A stretch of 64,000 nucleotides of DNA, taken from Rhodospirillales bacterium (GTDB lineage: Bacteria; Pseudomonadota; Alphaproteobacteria; Rhodospirillales; Thalassospiraceae). Each line of letters starts with the position of its first letter. The first letter of the stretch is position 1. The stretch spans positions 1 to 64,000 of the forward strand of contig JAHQVT010000007.1 in the NCBI GenBank assembly GCA_019634165.1, given 5' to 3'. Shown in pieces: positions 8,585 through 17,889 of this stretch. Under the pieces are notes generated by a model. That model made no database searches and was not told the DNA's origin. It saw only the letters and a list, made by a program, of their open reading frames with translations. A program made the position numbers and the translations under genes.

Positions 8585-10681
8585 ATGACGGATATGAAAG
8601 CACTTTTACGCTTTCCAGGCGAACGCAAAATCGCCCTTGTCCATTGCCCTATTCCGTCACCTGACAAACATTCCGTCCTTGTCCAAACCACGGTAAGCTT
8701 GATCAGTCCTGGCACCGAATTTACCCAAGTTCAACAAACCACAGCGTCCTTGATCCAAAAGGCGTGGCAGCGCCCTGATCTTGTTGCTTTAACATTACGT
8801 ACCCTTGGGTCCGAGGGGGCAACACGCACGTTTGAGCGGGTTAACAATCGCCTAAACCATCCCTTACCCATGGGGTATTGTGCTGCTGGCATCGTCAAAG
8901 CCACAGGCGAAAATGCCGAAAATGTCGACGAATTTTCTGTTGGGCAACGGGTTGCCATTGCAGGCATGGGTCATGCCAATCACGCCGAATGGAACACTGT
9001 TCCGATCAATTTAGCCTGCCCCATACCCGAGACTGTCAGTGACCAGAAGGCCGCCTTTGCCACCCTTTATGCGCTGGCTCTGCATGCCTTGCGACAGGGC
9101 GAGACCACAATTGGGGATCGTATCGCAATCATCGGAGCAGGCCTGATCGGACAATTGGTTGCCCAAGTCGGTCAAGCTGCCGGCGCCCATGTTAAAATCA
9201 TCGAACCCAATGCATTTCGCCGTGACATCGCCCAACAAAATGGTGCGCATGCCTGTTATGGCAGCGCATCCCGAGCAGCCGCAAACACATGTGATGCCGT
9301 TTATATCTGCGCGCCCGCCAAGAGTGCTGATCGCCTGATTGACGCTGCCACAAGGCTTTGCCGTGACCGGGCAAACATTGTCTGCGTTGGTGATGTCGCG
9401 ATCAATGCCAAGCGCACACCACTTTACGCCAAGGAAATTATCATCCGACAGGTCCGATCTTATGGACCGGGGCGATATGATCCGAAATACGAAGAATTTG
9501 GGCAGGATTACCCGATTGGCCATGTTCGCTGGACGATCAAACGTAACATGGAAGCTGCCCTTGATTTAATCGCTGATGACAGGCTTGATCCAACGCCCCT
9601 GATCACCAACGAAATCGCCTTTACCGACATTGCCGATCATTTCGCCAACGGCCCCAAAACCGATCAGTTGGCAAGTCTGGTCCTCTATGACACGACCAGC
9701 CCCCAACCGGCGGCGCAAAACATGCCACACGCGACCAGAACGGCAGAACCAACTGGCAAGGCAATCAAACTCGGACTGATTGGTGCGGGAAACTATCTTG
9801 GCGGCAGCTTATTGCCGCTTCTTGGCAAAAGGAATGATGCCAAAATTATCTCTTGCTGCTCAAAGAACGGCATTTCGGCCATGGCACTGGCGCGGAAAAT
9901 CTCCACCGCCAAAGCCGTATCTTCCCCAATAGATGTGATAAATGATCCGCATGTGAATAGCATCATGATCACCACCCGCCACAACAGTCACGCCGAACTC
10001 GCGGTAATCGCGCTTAGTAAAGGTAAAAACATCTGGCTGGAAAAGCCGATTGCGGTTGATCAGGCAGGTCTTGAGTTACTCCGCGAGCACAACACACCAG
10101 CGGCACAAAACAACATCTTCATGGTGGGGCATAATCGCCGTTACGCCCCGATAAGCACCGCCTTGCGCGCCGCCCTACCCGATGGCGCGAAACATTTTCG
10201 CTATCGGGTGCGATTTTCGCATGTACCCGCCAATCACTGGCTTCACCACCCCGGACAAGGGGGCCGAACAATAGGCGAGATCAGCCATTTCATAGATTTT
10301 CTTCAAAGCCTGATCGGCCATAATATCACTGAAATGTACTGTAACTGGCTTGATCGCAAAATCGGGGATAGCATCTGGCAGGTGCATTTCGCCGATGGAT
10401 CGATGGGCGAGATCAGCTATCTTTCCACCAGCCGACGCGGGCCCAAGGAAATCCTTGAAATCGACGCCCCCGGATTTGATACCACGCTGTTTGACTGGCG
10501 GAAACTAACGATCAATGGCCACACAGTTCTGCGCCATTGGTTTGGGCAGGATAAAGGCCAAAAAGCAGCCATTGATGCCTTCGCCAACGCAATCACATCA
10601 GGCACGCACCATCCTCTAACACCTAGCCTGCAGGCGGAAATTACCCTGATTTCGCGTATTCTTGAGGCCGCAAACCGTTAA
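8585..10681 (+). CDS. Two-domain oxidoreductase: zinc-alcohol-dehydrogenase-like plus Gfo/Idh/MocA
   Basis: 698 aa. Residues 1 to about 370 resemble medium-chain alcohol dehydrogenases with a GAGLIG nucleotide-binding motif, though I did not see the full set of zinc-site cysteines. From about 393 a second Rossmann domain begins (GLIGAGNYLGG) with the Gfo/Idh/MocA signature EKPIAVD. This architecture is annotated as bi-domain oxidoreductase and is usually found in surface polysaccharide clusters. That fits the divergent ligase/glycosyltransferase gene 151 bases away. It may modify a sugar nucleotide or glycan precursor, but the reaction is unknown. AAAGGA precedes the ATG at good spacing; Met4 is an alternative start. 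Confidence 0.8.
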   Translation: MTDMKALLRFPGERKIALVHCPIPSPDKHSVLVQTTVSLISPGTEFTQVQQTTASLIQKAWQRPDLVALTLRTLGSEGATRTFERVNNRLNHPLPMGYCAAGIVKATGENAENVDEFSVGQRVAIAGMGHANHAEWNTVPINLACPIPETVSDQKAAFATLYALALHALRQGETTIGDRIAIIGAGLIGQLVAQVGQAAGAHVKIIEPNAFRRDIAQQNGAHACYGSASRAAANTCDAVYICAPAKSADRLIDAATRLCRDRANIVCVGDVAINAKRTPLYAKEIIIRQVRSYGPGRYDPKYEEFGQDYPIGHVRWTIKRNMEAALDLIADDRLDPTPLITNEIAFTDIADHFANGPKTDQLASLVLYDTTSPQPAAQNMPHATRTAEPTGKAIKLGLIGAGNYLGGSLLPLLGKRNDAKIISCCSKNGISAMALARKISTAKAVSSPIDVINDPHVNSIMITTRHNSHAELAVIALSKGKNIWLEKPIAVDQAGLELLREHNTPAAQNNIFMVGHNRRYAPISTALRAALPDGAKHFRYRVRFSHVPANHWLHHPGQGGRTIGEISHFIDFLQSLIGHNITEMYCNWLDRKIGDSIWQVHFADGSMGEISYLSTSRRGPKEILEIDAPGFDTTLFDWRKLTINGHTVLRHWFGQDKGQKAAIDAFANAITSGTHHPLTPSLQAEITLISRILEAANR

Positions 10682-10687
10682 GGTTAA

Positions 10688-11629
10688 TTATTGCGGTCCG
10701 GCATACAAAACCAGCAATGGCAAAGTGATCATGCTGACAATCGTCGTGATCAGGATGGTGGTTGAAGAACGATCAATACAGATATTATAGCTACCTGCCA
10801 AAATCGCGACATTCGCACCTGACGGAAGGGCTGCGACCAATGTGACAATGGTGAGCCAAAGTGGTGGCAAATCAAAAATGAAATGCCCAACTGAGAAGAC
10901 CAGAGCCGGCTGGACAAACATCTTGGCGACCGTGCACAACAAGCTTGCACTTATATTGCCGCGCACCGACTGCCCATAAAGCCCAGCCCCAACCAGCAAC
11001 AATGCAATGGTTGGCCCAGCGGTTTTGAACCTTTCCAACGTGCCATCGACCATTTCGGGCAGGCGAACGCCAGTAAGCGATGCCAAGACCCCAAGAACGA
11101 TGGCGATGATGATCGGGTTTTTAAGTACGCGCAAAACACTGCGCAGAACTTTTGGCAACCAATGCCCATCCCCACTGCGTGCCCCTTCAACAATCAAGAT
11201 TGTCAGGCCAAGAAGGGTCAACGGATGGATTGAAAGCACAATCAAAAGCGGCACCAGACCTTCTTCGCCATACACTGCCTGAACCAACGGAATGCCCAGC
11301 AAAACAATGTTGGAAAACACCCCGCCCATGGCGGTAATGGCCGCTTCGTCGGTTTTGGCCTTAAGCCATGCGCGGGCAACAAAAAATATCAGTGCAAAAT
11401 TCAAAAGGATGCCGGTGTAATAGCTTCCCCACAGGCGCAAATCGAAATGTGCGCTAATGTCCGATTGCGAAAGTGTTTGAAACAGCATTGCCGGGATAAA
11501 AGCATTCATCGCGATTTTGGCAAGCGACGGAATGCCTTCGCGCGAAATCACCTTGAGATAGGTTAAAAGGAACCCACACAGGATCGTCAAAAAGACAGGT
11601 CCAACTTTTCCGACGATCAGATCAAGCAT
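10688..11629 (-). CDS. AEC-family (auxin efflux carrier type) transporter
   Basis: 313 aa from the ATG at 11629, which is preceded by a G-rich Shine-Dalgarno stretch; an upstream start at 11656 would add nine residues. It is hydrophobic throughout with roughly ten membrane spans in two five-helix repeats, the pattern of the AEC/Mem_trans family of carboxylate or amino-acid exporters in the inner membrane. The start has the usual VGPVFLTILCGFLL segment and the family's helix-breaking GIPLVQAVYG region. It lies downstream of glpK on the same strand, beyond a terminator, so it is probably transcribed separately. Its substrate cannot be deduced. Confidence 0.8.
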   Translation of the reverse strand: MLDLIVGKVGPVFLTILCGFLLTYLKVISREGIPSLAKIAMNAFIPAMLFQTLSQSDISAHFDLRLWGSYYTGILLNFALIFFVARAWLKAKTDEAAITAMGGVFSNIVLLGIPLVQAVYGEEGLVPLLIVLSIHPLTLLGLTILIVEGARSGDGHWLPKVLRSVLRVLKNPIIIAIVLGVLASLTGVRLPEMVDGTLERFKTAGPTIALLLVGAGLYGQSVRGNISASLLCTVAKMFVQPALVFSVGHFIFDLPPLWLTIVTLVAALPSGANVAILAGSYNICIDRSSTTILITTIVSMITLPLLVLYAGPQ

Positions 11630-11700
11630 GTTTCCCCCGGCGATTATGCACTGCAAGACACGACAAAGGGCCCCAAACCCGAATTATCGTGCAAAAAGAA

Positions 11701-11725
11701 AGGACAGCACAAAGGGTGCTGTCCT
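11701..11725 (-). terminator. glpK terminator
   Basis: A perfect 10-bp stem AGGACAGCAC/GTGCTGTCCT with a five-base loop is followed on the minus strand by TTTCTTTTTG. It lies about 80 bases after the glpK stop. Confidence 0.88.
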
Positions 11726-11805
11726 GAAATAGTACAAAGCAATTCGGATAGTTACCAGCTTTACAACCTAAATTGCGGGCAAGGCAGCCATGCACAACCC
11801 GGCAT

Positions 11806-13302
11806 TTAAGCCGTCGGGTTGGTTTGAACCCGCTTCACAGCATTCTTCCACCCGGCCAAAAGACCAGAACGACGGCCTTCTTCGATCTTGGGTTCGAAGC
11901 TGGCATCCAGATGCCAATTTTCGGCAATATGATCGAGATCGCGGTAAATACCGGCCTGCAAGCCCGCAAGATACGCCGCACCAAGGGCGGTGGTTTCCGT
12001 CACTTCCGGGCGTTCAACCGAAATGCCCAAAACATCTGAGAGCATCTGACACATCCAGTCGTTTGATACCATGCCACCATCAACCCGAACGGCTTTTGGT
12101 GAAACACCGTCTGCTGCCATGGCTTCGAACAAATCAAATGTTTGATAACAAACACTTTCAAGTGCCGCGCGCACAAATTCACGCGGGCCTGTATCGCGCG
12201 TCAGGCCAAAAATCGCCCCACGGGCATCCGGGTCCCAATAAGGTGCGCCAAGCCCGGTAAAGGCCGGCACCAAATAAACCCCGTGATTATCATCAAGCGA
12301 CTTGGCCAGACCTTCGGTTTCGGCAGCAGATTTGATGATGCCAAGCCCATCACGCAGCCATTGCACCGCCGCCCCGGCAACAAAAATTGCCCCTTCGATG
12401 GCATAGCTGGTTTTGCCATTTAACCGATAGCCGACTGTGGTCAATAAACGGTGCTGGGATGTAACCGCTTCATCCCCGGTATTGAGGATGACAAAACACC
12501 CCGTGCCATAGGTACTTTTGATATCGCCCGGTTTAAAGCAGCACTGACCAAATGCAGCCGCCTGCTGATCGCCCGCCATGCCAAGAACCGGGATTTCCAC
12601 GCCAAAGATATCAGCATCCGTCACGCCGAAATCAGCGGCACAGTCTTTGACGTCTGGCAGCATATTGCGCGGTACACGGAAGATATCGCACAGCTTATCA
12701 TCCCAGGCATTTTCACGAATATTGAAAAGGTTGGTGCGGGCTGCATTGGTCGCATCGGTTGCATGCGACTTGCCCCCCGTCAGACGCCACAGCAAGAACG
12801 CATCAACCGTACCAAAAGCAAGATCACCCTGTTCTGCCCGCGCACGCGCACCAGAAACATGATCCAAAATCCAAGCGACTTTGGTGGCTGAAAAATATGG
12901 ATCAATCAAAAGACCTGAGCGCGCATTTACCGCTTCTTCAAGCGATGGGTCGCGCTTTTTCAGATCATGGCACAGGGATGCCGTACGGCGGTCCTGCCAG
13001 ACAATGGCGTTATAAATCGCCTTGCCGGTTTTACGATCCCATACAACCGTCGTTTCACGTTGATTGGTGATGCCAATGGCAGCAACCTGTTTGATATCAA
13101 CCCGTGCCAGTGCTTCTTTGCAGACGGCGACCACCGTATCCCACAAATCTTCTGGGTCATGTTCAACCCAACCACTATTGGGGAAATGCTGCGGGAATTC
13201 CTGCTGTGCGACGGAAACGGACCGGCCGTTTTCATCAAAAACAATCGCACGTGAGCTTGTCGTTCCCTGATCAATGGCAAGGATGTAACGCGTGTCGGTC
13301 AT
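11806..13302 (-). CDS. glpK: Glycerol kinase
   Basis: 498 aa, close to the usual length of about 500. FGGY-family motifs are clear: the N-terminal phosphate loop [17 protein letters not shown] with the WQDRRT segment that binds glycerol, and the C-terminal GGMVSNDW and [11 protein letters not shown]. It phosphorylates glycerol to sn-glycerol 3-phosphate, the substrate of GlpD encoded on the other strand at 16.3 kb. Two ATGs lie six bases apart; the GGGAGG site is too close to the first (13308) and nine bases from the second (13302), so the second is chosen. The promoter region contains TTCGTTTTCGAAAA, resembling sequences before glpD. Confidence 0.95.
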   Translation of the reverse strand: MTDTRYILAIDQGTTSSRAIVFDENGRSVSVAQQEFPQHFPNSGWVEHDPEDLWDTVVAVCKEALARVDIKQVAAIGITNQRETTVVWDRKTGKAIYNAIVWQDRRTASLCHDLKKRDPSLEEAVNARSGLLIDPYFSATKVAWILDHVSGARARAEQGDLAFGTVDAFLLWRLTGGKSHATDATNAARTNLFNIRENAWDDKLCDIFRVPRNMLPDVKDCAADFGVTDADIFGVEIPVLGMAGDQQAAAFGQCCFKPGDIKSTYGTGCFVILNTGDEAVTSQHRLLTTVGYRLNGKTSYAIEGAIFVAGAAVQWLRDGLGIIKSAAETEGLAKSLDDNHGVYLVPAFTGLGAPYWDPDARGAIFGLTRDTGPREFVRAALESVCYQTFDLFEAMAADGVSPKAVRVDGGMVSNDWMCQMLSDVLGISVERPEVTETTALGAAYLAGLQAGIYRDLDHIAENWHLDASFEPKIEEGRRSGLLAGWKNAVKRVQTNPTA

Positions 13303-13603
13303 GTTCATTTTCCTCCCGAGCCGGCAGTTTCCCTGCCGTACGACCCTGCATGAAGTCATGCGGTGCGGCCCGCCTTTGCGACAGAACCGATGGTTTTATC
13401 GCTCTATTTAGAAAAGAATCGCAGTAAAAAACAATTCGTTTTCGAAAATTTTTGCATTTCCCCCACCAAATATCGACTGTAACACCCCATTCAAGCGGCG
13501 GAAATTAGGGCAGAAACGGCCCCTTTTTATTGCGGCACAAAGTTTGCACCGAAAAGGAGGAGTTTCAAATTTAATCGGCATCTTTTTCCCATGGAGGGCT
13601 CTG
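13303..13603. other. Divergent promoter region between glpK and an unknown gene
   Basis: This 301-base gap holds the glpK ribosome binding site (GGGAGG), an AT-rich stretch around 13400-13460 with the candidate GlpR-like sequence, and the GGAGGG site of the rightward gene at 13593-13598. No RNA gene or further ORF is convincing. Confidence 0.5.
13434..13450. promoter_or_regulatory. Candidate GlpR-like operator before glpK
   Basis: ATTCGTTTTCGAAAATT contains the palindrome TTCG-N4-CGAA (TTCGTTTTCGAA, 13435-13446), close to the TTCG..CGAA core of DeoR-family GlpR operators. A near match, GTTCGTTATTGAAAATT, occurs upstream of glpD (16201-16217). No glpR gene is in the window, so the regulator is inferred. 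Confidence 0.4.
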
Positions 13604-14149
13604 ATGGGATTGTATGACACATTGATGGGCGTCACCAACACAGCCTATAGCGCCAAAAACGCGGTAGAGCAGGCAAAGACGATTGCATCAAACAGCCAGC
13701 CGCTTCCAGATGACGACAAGGAAGAAAATGCCGAGCTGGCCTATATCCGCGAACACGGTTTCACCACCTATGTGAAAGAAATCGAAGATCGCAAGATCGA
13801 AGAAATGCGTGCCAAGATTCTGCAAAGCATGGGGCTTGATGAAAACGCACTTGCCGAAATGGACGCATCACAACGCCAAGCTATTGAAAAAGCCATTGCC
13901 GATGCGATTGAGCAAAAGCTTACGGGCAACACGCTTGCCAATGCTGAAATGGGCAAGGCCGCCGATGGTGAAGAAACCAACAGCGAACGACGTGACCGCA
14001 TGCAGGCACAAATCGCGTTTAACCCACGCATGTTTGACGTCTTTACCGAACTTCAGTCTGAATTGCCTGCTGGTCTGACTCAGTCCATCACCGGGGATGA
14101 AAAAGACACAAGTGGTGCGAAAAAAGACAAAGACATTATGGCCATCTGA
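13604..14149 (+). CDS. Acidic hypothetical protein
   Basis: 181 aa, not recognised. The start at 13604 is supported by GGAGGG five bases upstream; an open extension of 20 residues upstream lacks such a site. The protein is hydrophilic and strongly charged, predicted largely helical (runs such as EDRKIEEMRAKIL and QRQAIEKAIADAIEQKL), without signal peptide or membrane segment, and ends in a lysine/aspartate-rich tail. It lies alone between divergent glpK and convergent gabD with its own terminator. Its codon use resembles its neighbours, so it looks native and expressed. Function unknown. Confidence 0.65.
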   Translation: MGLYDTLMGVTNTAYSAKNAVEQAKTIASNSQPLPDDDKEENAELAYIREHGFTTYVKEIEDRKIEEMRAKILQSMGLDENALAEMDASQRQAIEKAIADAIEQKLTGNTLANAEMGKAADGEETNSERRDRMQAQIAFNPRMFDVFTELQSELPAGLTQSITGDEKDTSGAKKDKDIMAI

Positions 14150-14220
14150 CCCAAGACATATGGCCTTATATCCATTGGGAAAACAAACCTCTGATAGCTG
14201 GGCCGAGCGCATGGATTATC

Positions 14221-14263
14221 CAAGAAAGAAGGGCGCAGCAAATTGCAGCGCCCTTCTTTCTTG
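14221..14263. terminator. Very strong bidirectional terminator
   Basis: A perfect 16-bp stem runs from 14221 to 14236 and from 14248 to 14263 (CAAGAAAGAAGGGCGC and its complement) around an 11-base loop, between the convergent unknown gene and gabD. Confidence 0.9.
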
Positions 14264-14286
14264 CGTCTAAGACAGTCGGTTGACGG

Positions 14287-15747
14287 TTATTCGTCAACAC
14301 CGCCAATGCAGACATATTTGATTTCCAAATAGTCTTCGATGCCGTATTTCGATCCTTCACGACCGACACCGGACTGTTTGAAACCGCCAAACGGGGCAAC
14401 TTCGGTCGCCATCACGCCAACATTCACACCAACCAGACCGCTTTCGAGGCCCTCGGCCAGCTTCCAGATGCGCGAGATATCCCGCGAATAGAAGTACGAC
14501 GCCAGACCGAACTCGGAATCATTGGCCATTTCGAGAACTTCGTCATCGCTGTGGAAGCGGATCAGCGGTGCCATCGGACCAAAGGTTTCCTCGCGGAAGA
14601 CCGTCATTTCGCGGTTGGCATCGGCAATCACAGTTGGCTGGAAGAACGAGTTGCCTTTTTCATGGCGCTTACCACCGGTCAGGATACGCCCACCTTTGGC
14701 AACCGCATCGGCGATCTGGTTTTCAACCTTTTCAACGGCCTTTTCATTGATCAACGGGCCAATGACAACACCGTCATCAAACCCATTGCCAACCGGCATC
14801 ACGGCAACCTTGGCTGCGTATTTTTCTGCAAATTCGTCATAGACCGCATCATGGATAAACAGACGGTTTGCACAAACACAGGTCTGCCCGGCATTGCGGT
14901 ATTTCGAAGCAAGCGCCCCTTCAACTGCCGCATCAATATCGGCATCTTCGCAGACGATGAACGGCGCATTCCCACCAAGTTCAAGGCTGATTTTCTTAAC
15001 CGTGTCGGCACATTGACGCATCAGCAAACGCCCAACCGGGGTTGACCCGGTAAAGGTCAGTTTGCGGACTTTCGGGTTCTGGGTCATTTCCGCGCCGATC
15101 TCGACCGCATCACCGGTCACGATTGACAGCAAGCCTTTTGGCAAACCTGCACGTTCAGCCAGAACTGCCATGGCAAGGGCCGAAAACGGCGTTTCCATCG
15201 CGGGCTTAACCACCATCGCGCAACCAACCGCCAAAGCCGGTGCGGCTTTGCGCGTGATCATAGCGGTCGGGAAGTTCCAAGGGGTGATTGCAGCACAAAC
15301 GCCAACCGGTTCTTTCAGAACCATCACACGGCGACCTTCGGCAAAGGTCGGGATCACATCACCGTACACACGTTTGCCTTCTTCGGCGAACCACTGCAAG
15401 AAGCTTGACGCATAGGCAATCTCGCCTTTGGCTTCGGCAAGGGGCTTGCCCTGCTCGGCGGTCATCAGGGCACCAAGGTCGTCCTGATTTTCCATCATCA
15501 GGTCAAACCATTTCATCAAAATGACCGAGCGTTCCTTTGCCGTGCGCTTTTTCCAAAGCTTCTGGGCTTTCTCCGCGACATTCACGGCATGTGCAACCGC
15601 ATCACGGCCAAGAACCGGCACAGTACCAATAACTTCGCCGGTTGCCGGGTTGGTGACTTGTTCTGTTTTCCCGTCTGGGGCATCGACCCACTCACCGCCA
15701 ACATAGGCCTGCTGGGTAAAGAGTGACGGGTCTTTTAGCGAAACCAT
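14287..15747 (-). CDS. gabD: NAD(P)-dependent semialdehyde dehydrogenase, GabD type
   Basis: 486 aa of the aldehyde dehydrogenase superfamily. The catalytic cysteine is Cys290 (NAGQTCVC) and the general base is Glu256 (LELGGNAPF). The GSTPVG cofactor loop and the ITPWNFP motif of succinate-semialdehyde dehydrogenases are present. A GGAGG site seven bases before the ATG at 15747 fixes the start; the frame stays open 73 codons further upstream without a site. It probably oxidises succinate semialdehyde to succinate. Because the hydroxyproline pathway 9 kb away lacks its final 2-oxoglutarate-semialdehyde dehydrogenase, this enzyme could supply that step, but this is speculation. Confidence 0.85.
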   Translation of the reverse strand: MVSLKDPSLFTQQAYVGGEWVDAPDGKTEQVTNPATGEVIGTVPVLGRDAVAHAVNVAEKAQKLWKKRTAKERSVILMKWFDLMMENQDDLGALMTAEQGKPLAEAKGEIAYASSFLQWFAEEGKRVYGDVIPTFAEGRRVMVLKEPVGVCAAITPWNFPTAMITRKAAPALAVGCAMVVKPAMETPFSALAMAVLAERAGLPKGLLSIVTGDAVEIGAEMTQNPKVRKLTFTGSTPVGRLLMRQCADTVKKISLELGGNAPFIVCEDADIDAAVEGALASKYRNAGQTCVCANRLFIHDAVYDEFAEKYAAKVAVMPVGNGFDDGVVIGPLINEKAVEKVENQIADAVAKGGRILTGGKRHEKGNSFFQPTVIADANREMTVFREETFGPMAPLIRFHSDDEVLEMANDSEFGLASYFYSRDISRIWKLAEGLESGLVGVNVGVMATEVAPFGGFKQSGVGREGSKYGIEDYLEIKYVCIGGVDE

Positions 15748-16332
15748 TTTAGTGCCTCCGGATTTTTTAATTGGGAGCGACAAGATCGGATAACCCACAT
15801 CTAGTCTGCTCCGTGCGTAATGCCACATCTTCGCGAGATATTTGTTCCTTGGCAATCGCAAACAGAGGGCAAAGCGACCTTTGCAAGAAGATTGTGACTT
15901 CCCCCTGCCCCAACGCCGGTTTTGGCAGAAAGTGCGGCGCCAAGGGTCTGAACCCATTTTAAACATTCATTTGGGTTCAGAGCGCAGTTCCAAAACGACC
16001 TGTTCCGCCCGCGCAAAGATCAAAACGGTGCGCATCCGCGACATTCCAACCGCTTCTGCCCTTATTTTTTCATTTTCAAGCGTTTCTGAGCATTCTATGA
16101 GGCTGTTGAGAAACGAAACAATTGCTTTCTTCCCACTAAACAGACCAGCAATGTAACAAAATATACAACAATAACAATTCGTTACATTCTCACAGATTAA
16201 GTTCGTTATTGAAAATTATAAATCATCATAATTTTCGCTTGCAATTATTTTTGGGCGTTCGTAACGTTTATGAAAGAACAGAATGGCAGTTGAGAACACC
16301 TGTCACAAATAAGAGCACCAGGGAGGAATCGG
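15748..16332. other. Long divergent promoter region between gabD and glpD
   Basis: 585 bases with no convincing gene. The half next to glpD (16090-16290) is AT-rich and holds repeated TTCGTT-containing sequences (near 16177, 16201 and 16257) that resemble the site before glpK. I infer that it carries the glp promoter and its regulatory sites. I see no recognisable structured RNA. Confidence 0.45.
16201..16217. promoter_or_regulatory. Candidate GlpR-like operator before glpD
   Basis: GTTCGTTATTGAAAATT closely matches the sequence before glpK (13434-13450). Related TTCGT-containing copies lie nearby at about 16177 and 16257. Spacing from the glpD start (about 115-130 bases) suits control of the operon promoter. 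Confidence 0.38.
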
Positions 16333-17889
16333 TTGCTCAATTCAGAAACATACGACATCGCCATTATTGGCGGTGGCATCAATGGCACGGGTATCGCACG
16401 GGATGCTGCGGGACGCGGGTTAAAGGTCTTTTTGTGTGAAAAGAATGACCTTGCCAGCGCGACCTCGTCGGCCAGCACCAAGCTGATCCACGGTGGCCTG
16501 CGTTATCTTGAACATTATGAATTCCGCTTGGTCCGCGAGGCATTGATTGAACGCGAAGTTCTGCTGCGCGCTGCCCCGCATATCATTTGGCCACTGCGCT
16601 TCGTTCTGCCCCATGTCAAAGGCCTGCGCCCAGCTTGGATGATCCGGCTTGGATTGTTTCTATATGACCATCTGGGCGGCCGCGAAAAGCTTCCCGGTTC
16701 CGAAGGCATCAAACTAAAAAACCATCCTGCGGGCCAACCATTGGTCAGCGGCATGGACAAGGCTTTTGTTTATTCTGATTGCTGGGTACAGGATGCCCGC
16801 CTTGTGGTTCTAAATGCGATGGATGCCCGCAACCTTGGTGCAGATATCGAAACCCGGACCGAATGCGTATCGGCAAAGCGTGACGGTGACATCTGGAATG
16901 TCACAATTCGTAATTCCGATGACGGGTCTGAGCGCACCATCCGCGCCAAATCATTGGTCAATGCCGCCGGTCCATGGTGTGCCGAACTTTTGGAAAGCCG
17001 CGTCGAAGCGAAGAAAAAGCAAGGCATTCGCATGGTTCAAGGCAGCCACATCGTGGTGCCTAAACTGTTTGACCATGAATATTGCTATATCTTCCAGAAC
17101 CCGGATGGCCGGATTGTCTTTGCCATTCCCTATGAGCAGGACTTTACCCTGATCGGTACCACAGATCGCGATTACAAAGGCGATCCTGGCAAAGTTGCGA
17201 TCAGCTCAGAAGAAACCGACTATCTTTGCCAACTTGCCAACACCTATTTCGAGAAAAAGATCACCACAGAGGACGTTGTTTGGGCCTATTCTGGCGTCCG
17301 TCCGCTTTATGGCGATGGCAGTGAAGACGCATCACAGGTCACACGTGATTATGTTCTTGAAATTGATCGGGGTGATCGCACCGATAATGCTGCGCCGCTT
17401 CTAAATATCTATGGCGGCAAAATTACCACCTATCGCAAACTTGCAGAATCCGCGATGAGCAAGCTTTGCCCTTTACTTGGGCATGATGATACCCGCTGGA
17501 CCGCGACCAAACCGCTTCCAGGTGGCGACATCCCCGATGCGGATTTTGAACGTTACCTTACCGCGATGCACAAGAAGTTTCCGTGGATTCCACAACCACA
17601 AATCTACCGTTACACGCAAAACTACGGCACACTCACCAATACGATAATTGGTGAGGCGTCTGATATCAAAGGGCTTGGCAAGCATTTTGGCGACGACGTA
17701 TATGAGTGCGAATTGCGCTATCTGGTAGATACCGAATGGGCCAAATCGGCCGAAGACGTTTTGTGGCGCCGCTCTAAGCTGGGGCTGCATTTATCGGATA
17801 AGACGCGTAATGCCATTGTCCAATGGTTCAAAACCGAACCGAAATCAAAAAACACCGTGAAAACGGGCGAAGGAAACAGTGGAAAATGA
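16333..17889 (+). CDS. glpD: Aerobic glycerol-3-phosphate dehydrogenase
   Basis: 518 aa FAD enzyme of the inner-membrane surface that oxidises glycerol 3-phosphate to dihydroxyacetone phosphate and feeds electrons to quinone. The N-terminal FAD motif GGGINGTGIARDAAGRG is at residues 13-29, followed by the family motif SSASTKLIHGGLRYLE. The C-terminal helical domain is complete. The start codon is TTG, supported by GGGAGGAATCGG directly upstream and by alignment of the FAD motif to the N-terminus. It heads the glycerol operon: its stop overlaps the next start in ATGA. Its partner kinase GlpK is encoded at 11.8-13.3 kb. Confidence 0.93.
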   Translation: MLNSETYDIAIIGGGINGTGIARDAAGRGLKVFLCEKNDLASATSSASTKLIHGGLRYLEHYEFRLVREALIEREVLLRAAPHIIWPLRFVLPHVKGLRPAWMIRLGLFLYDHLGGREKLPGSEGIKLKNHPAGQPLVSGMDKAFVYSDCWVQDARLVVLNAMDARNLGADIETRTECVSAKRDGDIWNVTIRNSDDGSERTIRAKSLVNAAGPWCAELLESRVEAKKKQGIRMVQGSHIVVPKLFDHEYCYIFQNPDGRIVFAIPYEQDFTLIGTTDRDYKGDPGKVAISSEETDYLCQLANTYFEKKITTEDVVWAYSGVRPLYGDGSEDASQVTRDYVLEIDRGDRTDNAAPLLNIYGGKITTYRKLAESAMSKLCPLLGHDDTRWTATKPLPGGDIPDADFERYLTAMHKKFPWIPQPQIYRYTQNYGTLTNTIIGEASDIKGLGKHFGDDVYECELRYLVDTEWAKSAEDVLWRRSKLGLHLSDKTRNAIVQWFKTEPKSKNTVKTGEGNSGK

